Shown here: positions 52,882-62,188 of the stretch, in pieces
Numbering within the stretch: the first letter of the stretch is position 1
Layout: the number at the start of each line of letters is the position of its first letter
Assembly (NCBI RefSeq): GCF_001298265.1
Contig: NZ_LGSZ01000035.1
Coordinates: forward strand, 1-64,000
DNA from: Allobosea vaviloviae
GTDB lineage: Bacteria > Pseudomonadota > Alphaproteobacteria > Rhizobiales > Beijerinckiaceae
Direction: 5' to 3'
DNA: 64,000 nt
Made by a program: the position numbers and the translations under genes
The notes under the pieces: generated by a model
Told to the model about the DNA's origin: nothing
Databases searched by the model: none
The model's input: the letters and a program-made list of their open reading frames with translations, nothing else

Positions 52882-53973
52882 ATGCTGGGCCAGGCCTTCG
52901 GGCTCTACAGCCATATGCGCAACAACCGGATCAGGTCGGGCTTCCTGATCGCGGGGCTGTTCGCGCTGGTCTATCTGACGGTCTGGGGCCTGCTGCTCGT
53001 CTTCAACGGCTATGGTGGCGTCCCCCGTGGGCGAACGGCCTTCGGCGAAGCCGGACGGCAGTTCTGGGCCTGGCTGCCCGTCACCACGCTCGCTGCCGGG
53101 GCCTGGGTCTTCATCGGCTTCCGCGTCAATGTCGGGCTCATCAGCGCTGTCTCCGGCGCGCAGGGGCTGTCGCGCGAGGACAACCCCAAGCTCTACCGCA
53201 TGCTGGAGAATCTCTGCATTTCGCGCGGCCTCACCGTGCCAAAGCTCGCCATCGTCGAGAGCGAGGCGCTGAACGCCTTCGCCAGCGGGGTCAACGACGA
53301 GCAGTTCACGGTGACGGTAACCAGCGGTCTGCTGGCGCAGCTCAACGACGCCGAGGTGGAAGCGGTGCTCGCCCATGAGCTGACCCATATCCGCAATGGC
53401 GATGTCCGGCTGATGATCATCGCGGTCGTGATCGCCGGCATCATCTCGCTGGTCGGTGAACTGATCTTCCGCAATCTCGGCCGCGTGCGGGTGTCCTCGG
53501 ACGATGCCAAGAAGGGCAGTTTTGTCGCGATCCTGATCGGCTTCGCCGTGATTGCCGTGGCCTGGTTCCTGGCCGTGGTGATCCGGCTTTCGCTGTCGCG
53601 CTCGCGGGAATATCTCGCCGATGCCGGCGCCGTCGAGCTGACCAAGAACCCGGACGCGATGATCTCTGCCCTGCTCAAGATCGCCGGCCGCGCCGATATC
53701 GAGGGCGTGCCCTCGGGGGTGATGGACATGTGCTTCGAAAACGACCCGGACGATTTCGCCGACCTGTTCTCGACCCACCCTTCCGTCACCAAGCGGGTGC
53801 AGGCTCTGGTCCAGACAGCCGGTGGGCGGATGCCTGCCATGCCGCCTCATCCGCCAAGGGTCGCGGAGCGGCAGGATCTGCAGACGATGGTGGAGGAATC
53901 GGCGGCCGGAATTGATCCAGCCGCGCGCGGACCCTGGGCGCGCCCGCCGGGCGGTGGAAGCGCAAGCCCCTGA
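52882..53973 (+). CDS. M48 family metallopeptidase (HtpX-like)
   Basis: A 363-aa inner-membrane zinc protease. The active site is AHELTHIRNGD (HExxH), with the third ligand in SREYLADAGAV. Two N-terminal and two central membrane segments resemble HtpX, but the chain is longer and has a Pro-rich C-terminal tail after THPSVTKRVQAL. It lies directly after lemA, a common pair. A role in membrane protein quality control is inferred. Confidence 0.92.
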   Translation: MLGQAFGLYSHMRNNRIRSGFLIAGLFALVYLTVWGLLLVFNGYGGVPRGRTAFGEAGRQFWAWLPVTTLAAGAWVFIGFRVNVGLISAVSGAQGLSREDNPKLYRMLENLCISRGLTVPKLAIVESEALNAFASGVNDEQFTVTVTSGLLAQLNDAEVEAVLAHELTHIRNGDVRLMIIAVVIAGIISLVGELIFRNLGRVRVSSDDAKKGSFVAILIGFAVIAVAWFLAVVIRLSLSRSREYLADAGAVELTKNPDAMISALLKIAGRADIEGVPSGVMDMCFENDPDDFADLFSTHPSVTKRVQALVQTAGGRMPAMPPHPPRVAERQDLQTMVEESAAGIDPAARGPWARPPGGGSASP

Positions 53974-53997
53974 TCCCGCGCATGCCGCGGCTTCTGC

Positions 53998-54606
53998 TCA
54001 GCGGCCGTGCTTGGACCAGTCCAGCGCTTCCTCGAGCCGATCGTCGCCCCAGAACACTTCGCCATCTTCTGTCACGAAGGTCGGCGCCCCGAAGATGCCG
54101 ATCGACTTGGCATATTCGATCTCGGCCCGGAGCCGGCCTTTGACCTCCTCGCTGCGAGAGGCTGGAAAGGCGACGCCGGGATCGGCCCCAGCCTGCTTCA
54201 GAGCGGCATTCAGCACGGCTTCCTCGGCGATGTTTCGGCCCTCGCCGAACCCCGCCTGGAACAGCGCCTTGGAGAAGGCCGGCATCCAGCCCGCCTCCCG
54301 ACCCGCCAAAGCGAGTCTCGCCGCGATCAGGGAGTTCTGCGGAAAGGTTTCAGGCTTGACGAGGGCAAGCCCGTTACGGCCGGCACGGCGCTCGACATCG
54401 CGCCACATGTAGCGGCCCTTGCTCGGATAGAGCGCGAAGGGCGAGGTCGACCAGCCCTGGGCCGCGAAGATGGGGCCCAGCAGGAAGGGTCGCCAGCGCA
54501 AAGTGACCCCCGCCGCCTCGGCGAGCGGTTCGATCCTCAGCGCGCTCAGGAAGGAATATGGCGATGCGAACTCATACCAGAAGTCCAGAACAGGACGATT
54601 CGGCAT
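53998..54606 (-). CDS. 2-hydroxychromene-2-carboxylate isomerase family protein
   Basis: A 202-aa kappa-class GST/DsbA-fold protein. The opening LDFWYEFASPYSFLS, with the active serine, the central segment NSLIAARLALAGREAG and the C-terminal GIFGAPTFV identify the HCCA isomerase family. The family name comes from naphthalene degradation, but no aromatic catabolic genes are near, so the substrate is unknown. It is convergent with the M48 gene. Confidence 0.92.
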   Translation of the reverse strand: MPNRPVLDFWYEFASPYSFLSALRIEPLAEAAGVTLRWRPFLLGPIFAAQGWSTSPFALYPSKGRYMWRDVERRAGRNGLALVKPETFPQNSLIAARLALAGREAGWMPAFSKALFQAGFGEGRNIAEEAVLNAALKQAGADPGVAFPASRSEEVKGRLRAEIEYAKSIGIFGAPTFVTEDGEVFWGDDRLEEALDWSKHGR

Positions 54607-54853
54607 TTAGCCTCCGAGTCGGTCGTCTAGGTTTCGAGTCGCGCAATTGAGAGTCTGGCCCTCTCCATGCCCAACCGCAAGATGGGGCGACGCCCCGGAC
54701 GCACGCGCGTGCCGGTGTCGTCAACACCAATTCATCACACGAAGACGCGGGATCGATCAGAAGGTTCCGATTGCGTCGCCGTTGGGCCTGCGATAGTGCG
54801 CCATTGCGTTCGAAAAACGGCCCGCGGGCTCGGAACGCCGCGGCAGCAGGAAG

Positions 54854-56095
54854 ATGATCAAGATGACCAACAAATCCGTGAAGAAGGTCGTGCTCGCCTA
54901 TTCCGGCGGCCTGGACACCTCGATCATTCTGAAGTGGCTGCAGATCACCTATAATTGCGAGGTCGTGACCTTCACCGCCGATCTCGGCCAGGGCGAGGAG
55001 CTCGGACCGGCGCGCGACAAGGCACTGCTGCTCGGCATCAAGCCGGAGAACATCTTCATCGAGGATCTGCGCGAGGAGTTCGTGCGCGACTACGTCTTCC
55101 CGATGTTCCGGGCCAACGCCGCCTATGAAGGCGTCTATCTGCTGGGAACCTCGATCGCGCGGCCGCTGATCGGCAAGAAGCTGATCGAGATCGCCGAGAA
55201 GGTCGGCGCCGACGCCGTCTCCCATGGCGCGACCGGCAAGGGCAACGACCAGGTCCGCTTCGAGCTGACGGCCTATGCGCTGAAGCCCGACGTCGTGGTG
55301 ATCGCGCCCTGGCGCGAATGGGATCTGCGCTCGCGCGAGCAGCTCATCGCGTTTGCCGAGCAGCACCAGATCCCGATCGCCAAGGACAAGCGCGGCGAGG
55401 CGCCGTTCTCGGTCGACGCCAACCTCCTGCATGCCTCCTCCGAGGGCAAGGTGCTGGAAGACCCGGCGCAGGAGGTGCCGGATTACGTCTATTCGCGCAC
55501 GATCTCGCCCGAGGATGCGCCCGACAAGCCGACCTACATCACCATCGATTTCGAGACCGGTGATGCGACCGCCATCGACGGCGTCAAGCTGTCGCCGGCC
55601 ACCCTTCTGGCCAAGCTCAACGATCTCGGCCGCGACAACGGCATCGGCCGGCTCGACCTCGTCGAGAACCGCTTCGTCGGCATGAAGTCGCGCGGCATGT
55701 ACGAGACGCCCGGCGGCACGATCCTGGCCGTCGCGCACCGGGCCATCGAGTCGATCACGCTCGATCGCGGCGCGGCCCATCTCAAGGACCAGATCATGCC
55801 GCAATATGCGGAGCTGATCTATAACGGCTTCTGGTTCTCGCCGGAGCGCGAGATGCTGCAGGCGCTGATCGACAAGAGCCAGGAGTTCGTCGCGGGCAGT
55901 GTGCGGCTGAAGCTCTACAAGGGCGGCGTCCATGTGGTGGGCCGCTCCAGTCCCTACTCGCTCTACGACCAGGACCTCGTCACCTTCGAGGAAGGCGCCG
56001 TCGCCTATGACCACCGCGACGCCGCCGGCTTCATCAAGCTCAACGCGCTGCGGCTGAGGACGCTGGGCCAGCGGAAGAAGAAGCTGGGTCTCTGA
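54854..56095 (+). CDS. argG: Argininosuccinate synthase
   Basis: Joins citrulline and aspartate with ATP to make argininosuccinate in arginine synthesis. The 413-aa protein has the N-type ATP PPi loop AYSGGLDTS, the [12 protein letters not shown] segment, and the substrate segment GMYETPGG. The start can be 54854 or a second ATG at 54866. It stands alone behind a 247-bp upstream region. Confidence 0.97.
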   Translation: MIKMTNKSVKKVVLAYSGGLDTSIILKWLQITYNCEVVTFTADLGQGEELGPARDKALLLGIKPENIFIEDLREEFVRDYVFPMFRANAAYEGVYLLGTSIARPLIGKKLIEIAEKVGADAVSHGATGKGNDQVRFELTAYALKPDVVVIAPWREWDLRSREQLIAFAEQHQIPIAKDKRGEAPFSVDANLLHASSEGKVLEDPAQEVPDYVYSRTISPEDAPDKPTYITIDFETGDATAIDGVKLSPATLLAKLNDLGRDNGIGRLDLVENRFVGMKSRGMYETPGGTILAVAHRAIESITLDRGAAHLKDQIMPQYAELIYNGFWFSPEREMLQALIDKSQEFVAGSVRLKLYKGGVHVVGRSSPYSLYDQDLVTFEEGAVAYDHRDAAGFIKLNALRLRTLGQRKKKLGL

Positions 56096-56111
56096 GGGTC
56101 GGTTGGAACGC

Positions 56112-56145
56112 GCCGTCACCCCGCGCGCGGGCTGACGGCGGTGTT
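56112..56145 (+). terminator. Candidate terminator after argG
   Basis: GCCGTCA (56112-56118) pairs with TGACGGC (56133-56139), enclosing a GC-rich inner stem, followed by GGTGTTT. The T run is short. Confidence 0.45.
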
Positions 56146-56203
56146 TGAACTCCCGCCCGGCTCGCGCGTTGAGGCTGCACCCGCCATTCGAGTGCCCCCT
56201 CTC

Positions 56204-56569
56204 ATGACACGCCTGACGACAACCACCCTGCTGATCGCCACGCTTTTGGGCGCACCTGCGCTCGCGCAGACCGCCGGCCCGACCTCGGGCGCGCCGTCAG
56301 AAAAAACAGCATCGCCGGCCGTCGCCGCCTGCAAGACGGCCGCGCTCAAGACGATCTCGGCTACAGATCCCGAGATCAAGGACATCTATATCGACGAGGA
56401 CGGCGCCACCATTGCCACGTCCGAGACCAAGGTCGAGGATACGCCGATCAAGCGCATCATCATGGGCGAGGCCTATCTGCGCACCGACCGATCGGACAAG
56501 CCGCGCCGCTTCCTCTGCCTGATCGGCGAAGAGGGCAAGGTGCTGCTGACGTTCTTCACGGCCAGATAA
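56204..56569 (+). CDS. Small secreted protein of unknown function
   Basis: A 121-aa protein with a signal peptide (LTTTTLLIATLLGAPALAQ, AxA-type site). The mature part contains two cysteines (ACKTAALK and FLCLIGEEG) about 95 residues apart that could form a disulfide, and an alternating strand pattern (DIYIDEDGATIATSETKVED). Not recognised as a named family. It lies behind argG. Confidence 0.65.
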   Translation: MTRLTTTTLLIATLLGAPALAQTAGPTSGAPSEKTASPAVAACKTAALKTISATDPEIKDIYIDEDGATIATSETKVEDTPIKRIIMGEAYLRTDRSDKPRRFLCLIGEEGKVLLTFFTAR

Positions 56570-56591
56570 ACACGCGCCGTCGAACGCTAGA

Positions 56592-56837
56592 TCAGGGCTG
56601 ATCGACCACCCGCGTTGCCGGGCGATCACGCCCGTCGGCCAGTTCTTCGTGCCACTGGCCGTCCTTGTCCTGATAGACGACCCCGTCCGTCGTGCCCGCC
56701 ACAGTCTGGCGCGCCGCCGCGTCCGTCGCCGCCTTCAGCGCCGCCTCGTGCGAGCGGAAGGTTTCCGAGATGGCATCGCCGACCTTGTAGGCCCAGCCGC
56801 CATCATGCTCGACGATTTCATACCTGACCGTAACCAT
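56592..56837 (-). CDS. DUF2188-like small protein
   Basis: An 81-aa protein with an N-terminal strand (VRYEIVEHDGGWAYKV) and a pattern SHEAALKAATDAA that matches the DUF2188 domain, a small alpha/beta fold with a conserved W-x-Y and a helix. A second ATG at 56849 is possible. It follows fabI on the same strand by 51 bp. Function unknown. Confidence 0.75.
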   Translation of the reverse strand: MVTVRYEIVEHDGGWAYKVGDAISETFRSHEAALKAATDAAARQTVAGTTDGVVYQDKDGQWHEELADGRDRPATRVVDQP

Positions 56838-56888
56838 CGCGTTCTCCATCGTTGGGAAGAGAACCGCCGGGCCCGGCCTACGGTTCCC

Positions 56889-57722
56889 CTACTCGCTACT
56901 CTCGGCATCGGCGGCACGCAGGCCGTCGAGCACGGGCATCGAGGTGATGTGATAGCCGGCATCGACATGGTGGATGTCGCCCGTGACTCCGCCGGAGAGA
57001 TCCGACAGGTAGTACAGCGCCGAACCGCCGATCTCGTCCAGGGAGACCGACTTGCGCAGCGGTGAGTTGGCCCGCTGCCAGGAATACATCGCGCGGGCGT
57101 CCGAGATGCCGGCGCCAGCCAGTGTCCGCACCGGCCCTGGCGAGAGCGCGTTGACGCGGATGCCGCGCGGGCCGAAATCGCCGGCCAGATAGCGCACGCT
57201 TGCCTCCAATGCGGCCTTGGCGACGCCCATGACGTTGTAGTTCGGCATGATCCGGGTCGAGCCGCCATAGGTCAGCGTGATCATGCTGCCGCCCCTGGGC
57301 ATCCGCTCGGCAGCCCGTTTCGCCGCCTCGGTGAAGGAGAAGCAGGAGATCACCATGGTGCGCGAGAAATTCTCGCGGCTGGTGTCGGCGTACAGGCCCT
57401 TGAGCTCGTTCTTGTCGGAAAAGCCGATGGCATGGACGATGAAGTCGAGCGTGTTGCGCTCGGGATCGCCGCCCCAGGCATCGTCGATCGCCGCAAAGGC
57501 TGCATCGACCGTGGCGATGTCCTCGACATCGCAGGGCAGGACGAGCGTCGAGCCGATGCTCTCCGCCAGCGGCTTGACCCGCTTGCCGAGCGCATCGCCC
57601 TGATAGGTGAAAGCCATCTGCGCACCATGGGCGTGCAGCGTCTTCGCGATGCCCCAGGCGATCGAGTTCTGGTTGGCGACGCCCATGACGAGGCCGCGCT
57701 TGTTGTGCATGAGGGGGAGCAT
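56889..57722 (-). CDS. fabI: Enoyl-[acyl-carrier-protein] reductase (NADH), FabI
   Basis: Performs the last reductive step of fatty acid elongation; the target of triclosan-type inhibitors. The 277-aa SDR protein has the atypical GVANQNSIAWGIA nucleotide loop of FabI, and Tyr152, Tyr162 and Lys169 with the Y-x9-Y-x6-K spacing of the active site. It is separated from fabB by DUF3303 and a VapBC-like pair, with vapC ending 20 bp upstream. ATG at 57722 or 57710. Confidence 0.96.
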   Translation of the reverse strand: MLPLMHNKRGLVMGVANQNSIAWGIAKTLHAHGAQMAFTYQGDALGKRVKPLAESIGSTLVLPCDVEDIATVDAAFAAIDDAWGGDPERNTLDFIVHAIGFSDKNELKGLYADTSRENFSRTMVISCFSFTEAAKRAAERMPRGGSMITLTYGGSTRIMPNYNVMGVAKAALEASVRYLAGDFGPRGIRVNALSPGPVRTLAGAGISDARAMYSWQRANSPLRKSVSLDEIGGSALYYLSDLSGGVTGDIHHVDAGYHITSMPVLDGLRAADAESSE

Positions 57723-57742
57723 GGGCACCGTCGGTTCTGGCG

Positions 57743-58150
57743 TCAGGAGGAAGGGAGAGCGGAAGGCAGGTCGGTCTGGCTGAAATCGTCGCCTTTGAAG
57801 AGGATGGATGCTCCGGCGAGTTGCGCAGCCGCATAGGCGAAGCAATCGCCCATATTCAGCGCAGCCGGATGCCGGCCCTTGCCGAAACGGTCGAACGCAG
57901 CGAGTGCGCCATTGGCATGGGCGGCCTCTTGCGGCTCGACGCCGATGGCGCCACGCGCCAGAAAATCCAGCACCGTCGCCCTGGCCACATCGACCGCGAC
58001 GCCGCGCACTCGGACCAGGGCGACTGTCGCCTCATAGATCGCGAGCGGCGAGGTAAAGCGCCGTCCCTGACCTGTCAGTGGCTGCCCGAATTGCTCGAAA
58101 CCGGCCTCTTCAAGGAGGATAGCCACTATCACGGACGCATCGACATACAT
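57743..58150 (-). CDS. VapC-like PIN-domain toxin
   Basis: A 135-aa PIN-domain ribonuclease. The first acidic residue is in MYVDASVIVAIL, followed by SPLAIYEATVAL (Glu) and NMGDCFAYAAAQ (Asp), then LFKGDDFSQTDL (last acidic pair). This is the VapC subgroup paired with Rv0623-type antitoxins. It starts 1 bp after the antitoxin stop and ends 20 bp before fabI. Confidence 0.9.
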   Translation of the reverse strand: MYVDASVIVAILLEEAGFEQFGQPLTGQGRRFTSPLAIYEATVALVRVRGVAVDVARATVLDFLARGAIGVEPQEAAHANGALAAFDRFGKGRHPAALNMGDCFAYAAAQLAGASILFKGDDFSQTDLPSALPSS

Positions 58151-58151
58151 G

Positions 58152-58391
58152 CTAGATGTCGCCCGACAATTCGTCGTAGAACGCCTTATCGGCCTTCAAC
58201 CCCGTCTTGGGATAGGCCGCCACCCGCAGCTGAAGATCCCGTATGCGCTCCAGAAACGGCACGTTCTGGTTCATTTGGAGAAGCTCGTTCTGAACAGCCT
58301 GCTTGACCGCATCGGTCAGGCTGACGCCTTTGCGCGCCGCCAGTTCCCGCACGGCACGATCAGCCTCCGGATCGCGGATATGAAAAGCCAT
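58152..58391 (-). CDS. VapB-type antitoxin (Rv0623/PF07704-like)
   Basis: A 79-aa antitoxin with an RHH-like N terminus: MAFHIRDPEADRAVRELAARKGVSLTDAVKQAV, the typical PF07704 pattern, and a C-terminal tail (LKADKAFYDELSGDI) that would cover the toxin. The start is set at the ATG 58391, directly after the operator-like double palindrome. Confidence 0.88.
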   Translation of the reverse strand: MAFHIRDPEADRAVRELAARKGVSLTDAVKQAVQNELLQMNQNVPFLERIRDLQLRVAAYPKTGLKADKAFYDELSGDI

Positions 58392-58401
58392 CTCGGTTCC
58401 C

Positions 58402-58432
58402 CGTCTAGACGGACTTTGTATCCGTCTAGACG
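58402..58432 (-). promoter_or_regulatory. Double-palindrome operator of the fab-linked toxin-antitoxin pair
   Basis: The 10-bp palindrome CGTCTAGACG occurs twice (58402-58411 and 58423-58432), and the pair itself forms a larger inverted repeat around ACTTTGTAT. On the minus strand the spacer contains ATACAAAG, a possible -10 element, so binding would block the promoter. It lies 10 bp before the antitoxin start. Confidence 0.65.
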
Positions 58433-58444
58433 CCACCCGTCACG

Positions 58445-58717
58445 CTACAAATGCTTCTTCACCGCCGCCGCCGTGTCCTTTGACGACGCCAGCGGCACGA
58501 TCTCGAAGCGGGCGAGATCGCCCCAGGCCAGCACCCATTCCTGCAGCAGCGTGACGTCGTCGCATTGCATGATCTGGAAGCAGCGGCTGAAATCGGCCGA
58601 GATCCAGCTGTCGAGATAGGTCAGGCCCTCGGGCGCCATGCGGCCCTTCTCATGGAAACGGGCGTAGATCTCCTTCACCCGCGCCTGATCGAAATGCTCG
58701 ATCACCATGAACAGCAT
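58445..58717 (-). CDS. DUF3303 domain protein
   Basis: A 90-aa protein of the DUF3303 family: MLFMVIEHFDQ at the start and a Y-L-x-S-W segment (GLTYLDSWIS), followed by CFQIMQCDDVTLLQEW, is the family pattern of a small ferredoxin-like dimer. It lies between fabB and the toxin-antitoxin pair on the same strand. Function unknown. Confidence 0.88.
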   Translation of the reverse strand: MLFMVIEHFDQARVKEIYARFHEKGRMAPEGLTYLDSWISADFSRCFQIMQCDDVTLLQEWVLAWGDLARFEIVPLASSKDTAAAVKKHL

Positions 58718-58727
58718 CGGCGGCTCC

Positions 58728-59954
58728 TCAGACTTCGAGCTTCTTCATCACGATCGTGGCATTGGTGCCGCCGAAGCCAAAGGAGTTCGAGAGAACGCAG
58801 CCGAGGCCTGCATTATCGATGCGCTTGCGCACGATCGGCATGTCGGCGAAGGCGGGATCCAGCTCGTCGATATGGGCACTCTCGCAGATGAAATCGTTGT
58901 TCATCATGAGCAGCGAGTAGATCGCCTCCTGGACGCCGGTGGCGCCGAGCGAATGGCCAGTCAGCGACTTGGTGGCGGAGATCGGCGGCGCCTTGTCCCC
59001 AGAGCCGAAGACCTCGCGGATCGCCTCGATCTCCCTGGCGTCGCCGACCGGGGTCGAGGTGCCATGCGGGTTGATGTAGTCGACCTTGGTGTTGAGACCC
59101 TTCAGCGCCATCCTCATGCAGCGAACGGCGCCTTCGCCCGAGGGCGCGACCATGTCATAGCCGTCCGAGGTCGCGCCATAGCCGACGATCTCGCCATAAA
59201 TCCGGGCACCGCGCGCCTTGGCGTGCTCCAGTTCCTCCAGCACCACGACGCCCGCGCCGCCGGCGATGACGAAGCCGTCACGGTTGACGTCATAGGCACG
59301 CGAAGCGCGCGCCGCCGTCTCGTTGTAGTCGGTCGACATCGCGCCCATCGCGTCGAACAGGACCGAGAGCGTCCAGTCCAGTTCCTCGCAGCCGCCAGCG
59401 AAGATGACATCCTGCTTGCCCCACTGAATCAACTCGTAGGCGTTGCCGATGCAGTGGTTCGACGTCGCGCAGGCCGACGAGATCGAATAGTTGACGCCCT
59501 TGATCTTGAACCAGGTGGCGAGCGTCGCCGAGGCCGTCGACGACATGCCCTTGGGCACCGCGAAGGGACCGACCTTCTTCGACGAGCCGCTTTCGACGGC
59601 CTTGTCATAGGCGTCGATCAGGGCGCGGGTGGACGGACCTCCCGAGCCCATGATGATCCCGGTGCGCTCGTTGCTGATCTCGGCCGACTCGAGACCGGAA
59701 TCGGTGATCGCCTGTTCCATCGCGACCTGGTTCCAGGCCGACCCGCCGCCATGGAAGCGCATGGCGCGGCGATCGAGCACGGTCGAGGGATCGAGCGTCG
59801 GCACGCCAGCGACGCGGCTGCGGAAGCCATGCTCGGCGAAGTCAGGCATGAAGGAAATGCCGGACTTCGCCTCGTGCAGGGAGGAGAGCACTTCCTGCGT
59901 GTTGTTTCCGATGGACGAGACGATGCCCATCCCGGTGACCACGACGCGTCTCAT
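58728..59954 (-). CDS. fabB: 3-oxoacyl-[acyl-carrier-protein] synthase I
   Basis: The condensing enzyme for unsaturated fatty acid elongation. The 408-aa protein has nucleophile Cys162 in SISSACATS, the active-site histidines in [11 protein letters not shown] and SLTGHSLGA, and the GFGGTN end. The start is fixed at the ATG 59954 (MRRVVVTG), the normal family start. It follows fabA by 112 bp on the same strand. Confidence 0.97.
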   Translation of the reverse strand: MRRVVVTGMGIVSSIGNNTQEVLSSLHEAKSGISFMPDFAEHGFRSRVAGVPTLDPSTVLDRRAMRFHGGGSAWNQVAMEQAITDSGLESAEISNERTGIIMGSGGPSTRALIDAYDKAVESGSSKKVGPFAVPKGMSSTASATLATWFKIKGVNYSISSACATSNHCIGNAYELIQWGKQDVIFAGGCEELDWTLSVLFDAMGAMSTDYNETAARASRAYDVNRDGFVIAGGAGVVVLEELEHAKARGARIYGEIVGYGATSDGYDMVAPSGEGAVRCMRMALKGLNTKVDYINPHGTSTPVGDAREIEAIREVFGSGDKAPPISATKSLTGHSLGATGVQEAIYSLLMMNNDFICESAHIDELDPAFADMPIVRKRIDNAGLGCVLSNSFGFGGTNATIVMKKLEV

Positions 59955-60066
59955 GCTTCTTCTCCGGCTCCATCGCGCCTGGCCGAAACGGCATCCGGCG
60001 CGCTTGATTGATACCGCGCAAATGGACTGCGCGACTGGCGCGCGCAAGCCCGCAGCGCGCTTTTCC

Positions 60067-60579
60067 TCAGGCCGCTTCGGGCTTGAACAAACCGACGCGC
60101 ATGTCGCTGACCGTGTAGATCCGCTTGCCATCGGCCTCCAGCCAGCCATCGGCGATGCCGAGCACGAGCTTGGATTTGAAGACGCGCTTGAACTCGACGC
60201 CGTAGACGACCTGCTTGACCGAGGGCAGCACCTGATCGGCGAACTTGACCTCGCCGACACCAAGCGCCCGGCCGCGGCCCGGCAGGCCGAGCCAGCCCAG
60301 GAAGAAGCCGGTGAGCTGCCAGAGCGCGTCGAGACCGAGGCAGCCCGGCATCACCGGATCGCCCTTGAAGTGGCAGTCGAAGAACCAGAGGTCGGGCTTG
60401 ATGTCGAATTCGGCCCGCACGAAGCCCTTGCCATTGGGGCCGCCATCCTCGGCGATCTCGCTGATGCGGTCGAACATCAGCATGGGCGGCAGTGGCAATT
60501 GCGCGTTGCCCGGCCCGAACAGCTCCCCGCGGCCACAGGCGAGGATCTCCTCGTAGCTGAAAGACGATTGCCGCTGCAT
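60067..60579 (-). CDS. fabA: 3-hydroxydecanoyl-[acyl-carrier-protein] dehydratase/isomerase
   Basis: Makes trans-2-decenoyl-ACP and isomerises it to cis-3, the branch point for unsaturated fatty acids. The 170-aa hot-dog protein carries catalytic His70 in [13 protein letters not shown] and Asp84 in LGLDALWQ, the same numbers as in E. coli. It heads the fabA-fabB group; irr is divergent at 61131. Confidence 0.97.
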   Translation of the reverse strand: MQRQSSFSYEEILACGRGELFGPGNAQLPLPPMLMFDRISEIAEDGGPNGKGFVRAEFDIKPDLWFFDCHFKGDPVMPGCLGLDALWQLTGFFLGWLGLPGRGRALGVGEVKFADQVLPSVKQVVYGVEFKRVFKSKLVLGIADGWLEADGKRIYTVSDMRVGLFKPEAA

Positions 60580-60719
60580 GCCAGTTTCGCTCCATCCCGG
60601 CCGCCAGCCCGGCGGCGATAGTCAGGCCGTGCCTAACACGGCGTCAGCCCCGAACGAAAGGGCGGCGGGCGTCGAGAATGACGACTTTGCCTTCGGGAGC
60701 GCCCGCGATAGGTTTCTCC

Positions 60720-61004
60720 ATGCATCCTATCGCGTTGATTGTCCTGATCAGCCTCGCCTCCGCGCGGGTCTCGGCCCAGGGCTGTGATCTCGACGAATCG
60801 CCCTGCAGCGGCTGCGGCTGCAAGGGCGGACCGGGTTATCGGCATGTCGAAACGCAGCGCTGCGTCGGTTTCCGGCAGCTCGACACTCTCTGCGGCTCGC
60901 CGCCGACAGCCCGCTGCGTCCCAGAGAATGCGCCGGGCACCGGCGAGAACCGCGACTGCGCCTTGCGATCGAGAGGCCGCCCCGCGCGAGGTGCGGGATC
61001 GTGA
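60720..61004 (+). CDS. Small secreted cysteine-rich protein
   Basis: A 94-aa protein with a short signal peptide (HPIALIVLISLASARVSA-Q) and a cysteine-rich mature part with the pattern CDLDESPCSGCGCKGGPGYR, then single Cys residues at RCVGF, TLCGS, ARCVP and RDCAL. The regular spacing suggests several disulfides. The family was not recognised. It lies between fabA and irr. Confidence 0.55.
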   Translation: MHPIALIVLISLASARVSAQGCDLDESPCSGCGCKGGPGYRHVETQRCVGFRQLDTLCGSPPTARCVPENAPGTGENRDCALRSRGRPARGAGS

Positions 61005-61130
61005 TGCGGCTTGCTCGGAGCCCCTTAACTTGCGAGCAACCCTTGGAAGCCTTACATCACGTCTAAAGAAGCGCCTGCACGGCACGCGCACTCCGCGACC
61101 TTTTTTAACGACGAGGACAGGCCAGTAGCG

Positions 61131-61595
61131 ATGAGCGATCTGATTTCCCAGCAAGAGGGCCATGGATCGACCATTCGCAAGGGCTGCCCCTTCCACGACA
61201 TACGCCAGCGCCTGCGGCGCGTGGGCCTGCGCCCAACGCGGCAGCGCGTTTCGCTCGGCTGGGTGCTGTTTGCCCGTGGCGACCGGCACATCAGCGCCGA
61301 GATGCTCTACGAAGAGGCGATGAAGGAGAAGATCCCGGTCTCGCTCGCGACGATCTACAACACCCTGCACCAGTTCACCCAGGCCGGGCTTCTGCGCGAA
61401 CTGGCGATCGACGGCGCCAAGACCTTCTTCGACACCGACAGCAGCGAACACCATCATTTCGTCGTCGATGGCGAGAACACGGTGATCGACATCCCCGCCG
61501 AGGCCGTCGATGTCGCGGCCCTGCCCGAGCCGCCCGCAGGCTACGAGATCGCCCGCGTCGATGTGGTTGTGCGACTGCGCAAGATCGCCGGCTGA
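61131..61595 (+). CDS. irr: Fur-family iron response regulator Irr
   Basis: Irr represses heme synthesis genes and controls iron genes under iron limitation in Hyphomicrobiales; heme binding destabilises it in Bradyrhizobium. The 154-aa protein carries the heme regulatory motif GCPFHD (Cys19), the Fur winged-helix part (RLRRVGLRPTRQR and SLATIYNTLHQF) and the HHH (107-109) that binds heme in Irr. It is divergent from the fabA-fabB group, a conserved neighbour order in this order. Confidence 0.95.
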   Translation: MSDLISQQEGHGSTIRKGCPFHDIRQRLRRVGLRPTRQRVSLGWVLFARGDRHISAEMLYEEAMKEKIPVSLATIYNTLHQFTQAGLLRELAIDGAKTFFDTDSSEHHHFVVDGENTVIDIPAEAVDVAALPEPPAGYEIARVDVVVRLRKIAG

Positions 61596-61599
61596 CGTT

Positions 61600-62178
61600 T
61601 CACGGCCGCGGCGAGCCGGGCAACAGCAGATAGTCGACCGGGTTGTCGGGACACAGGCCGCCCGCGCATTCCAGCACCGTCGAAATGCTGTTGCCGAGAG
61701 TCAGCAACGCGGCCAGCGCCACCATGGCCATGCCGAAAGTGGCCGCCCGCGAGCGCTGCGACCAGTCCGAGGCAGCCTCGCCAGTCGCCAGGAACTGGCG
61801 GTCGAACAGCAGCATCGCCGCGCAGCCCAGGATGATCAGACAGTAGATCACCAGGGCCCAAGTATAGAAATGCATGCCCATGATGGCGCTGCCATAGGTG
61901 CCCGTACCGGGCACGATATGAAGCAGCGTCTGGCGCAGCGAGACCATCGCGCCGATGAAGGCCGAGATCATCGCCACCGCATAGTGGCTGGGTCGCGGGC
62001 CGAATTTCACGTTCAGCGCCAGCCCGAAGGCCGCGCCGACAAAGCCGACGCGCTGGAGGATACACAGTGGGCAAGGCAGCTCGCCCAGCACGATCTGGTC
62101 GGCAAACGCGACGACGAGGATCAGGCTGACGGCCAGCAAGCCGAAACCATTGAGGGCGCGGGCGACGGAAGCGGTCAT
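61600..62178 (-). CDS. dsbB: Disulfide bond formation protein B family
   Basis: A four-helix membrane protein that reoxidises DsbA with quinone. The first cysteine pair is CPLC (Cys36, Cys39) in the periplasmic loop, and LVFADQIV helix boundaries fit DsbB. A later pair (ECAGGLCPDNP) lies near the C terminus rather than in the second loop between helices 3 and 4, so the layout differs from E. coli DsbB. The DUF5993 gene lies 10 bp upstream on the same strand. Confidence 0.9.
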   Translation of the reverse strand: MTASVARALNGFGLLAVSLILVVAFADQIVLGELPCPLCILQRVGFVGAAFGLALNVKFGPRPSHYAVAMISAFIGAMVSLRQTLLHIVPGTGTYGSAIMGMHFYTWALVIYCLIILGCAAMLLFDRQFLATGEAASDWSQRSRAATFGMAMVALAALLTLGNSISTVLECAGGLCPDNPVDYLLLPGSPRP

Positions 62179-62188
62179 GTCCCTGCCC

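Noticed and set aside
54572..56119. 515-codon minus-strand frame over argG
   Set aside because: argG on the plus strand is certain; the mirror frame is composition-driven.
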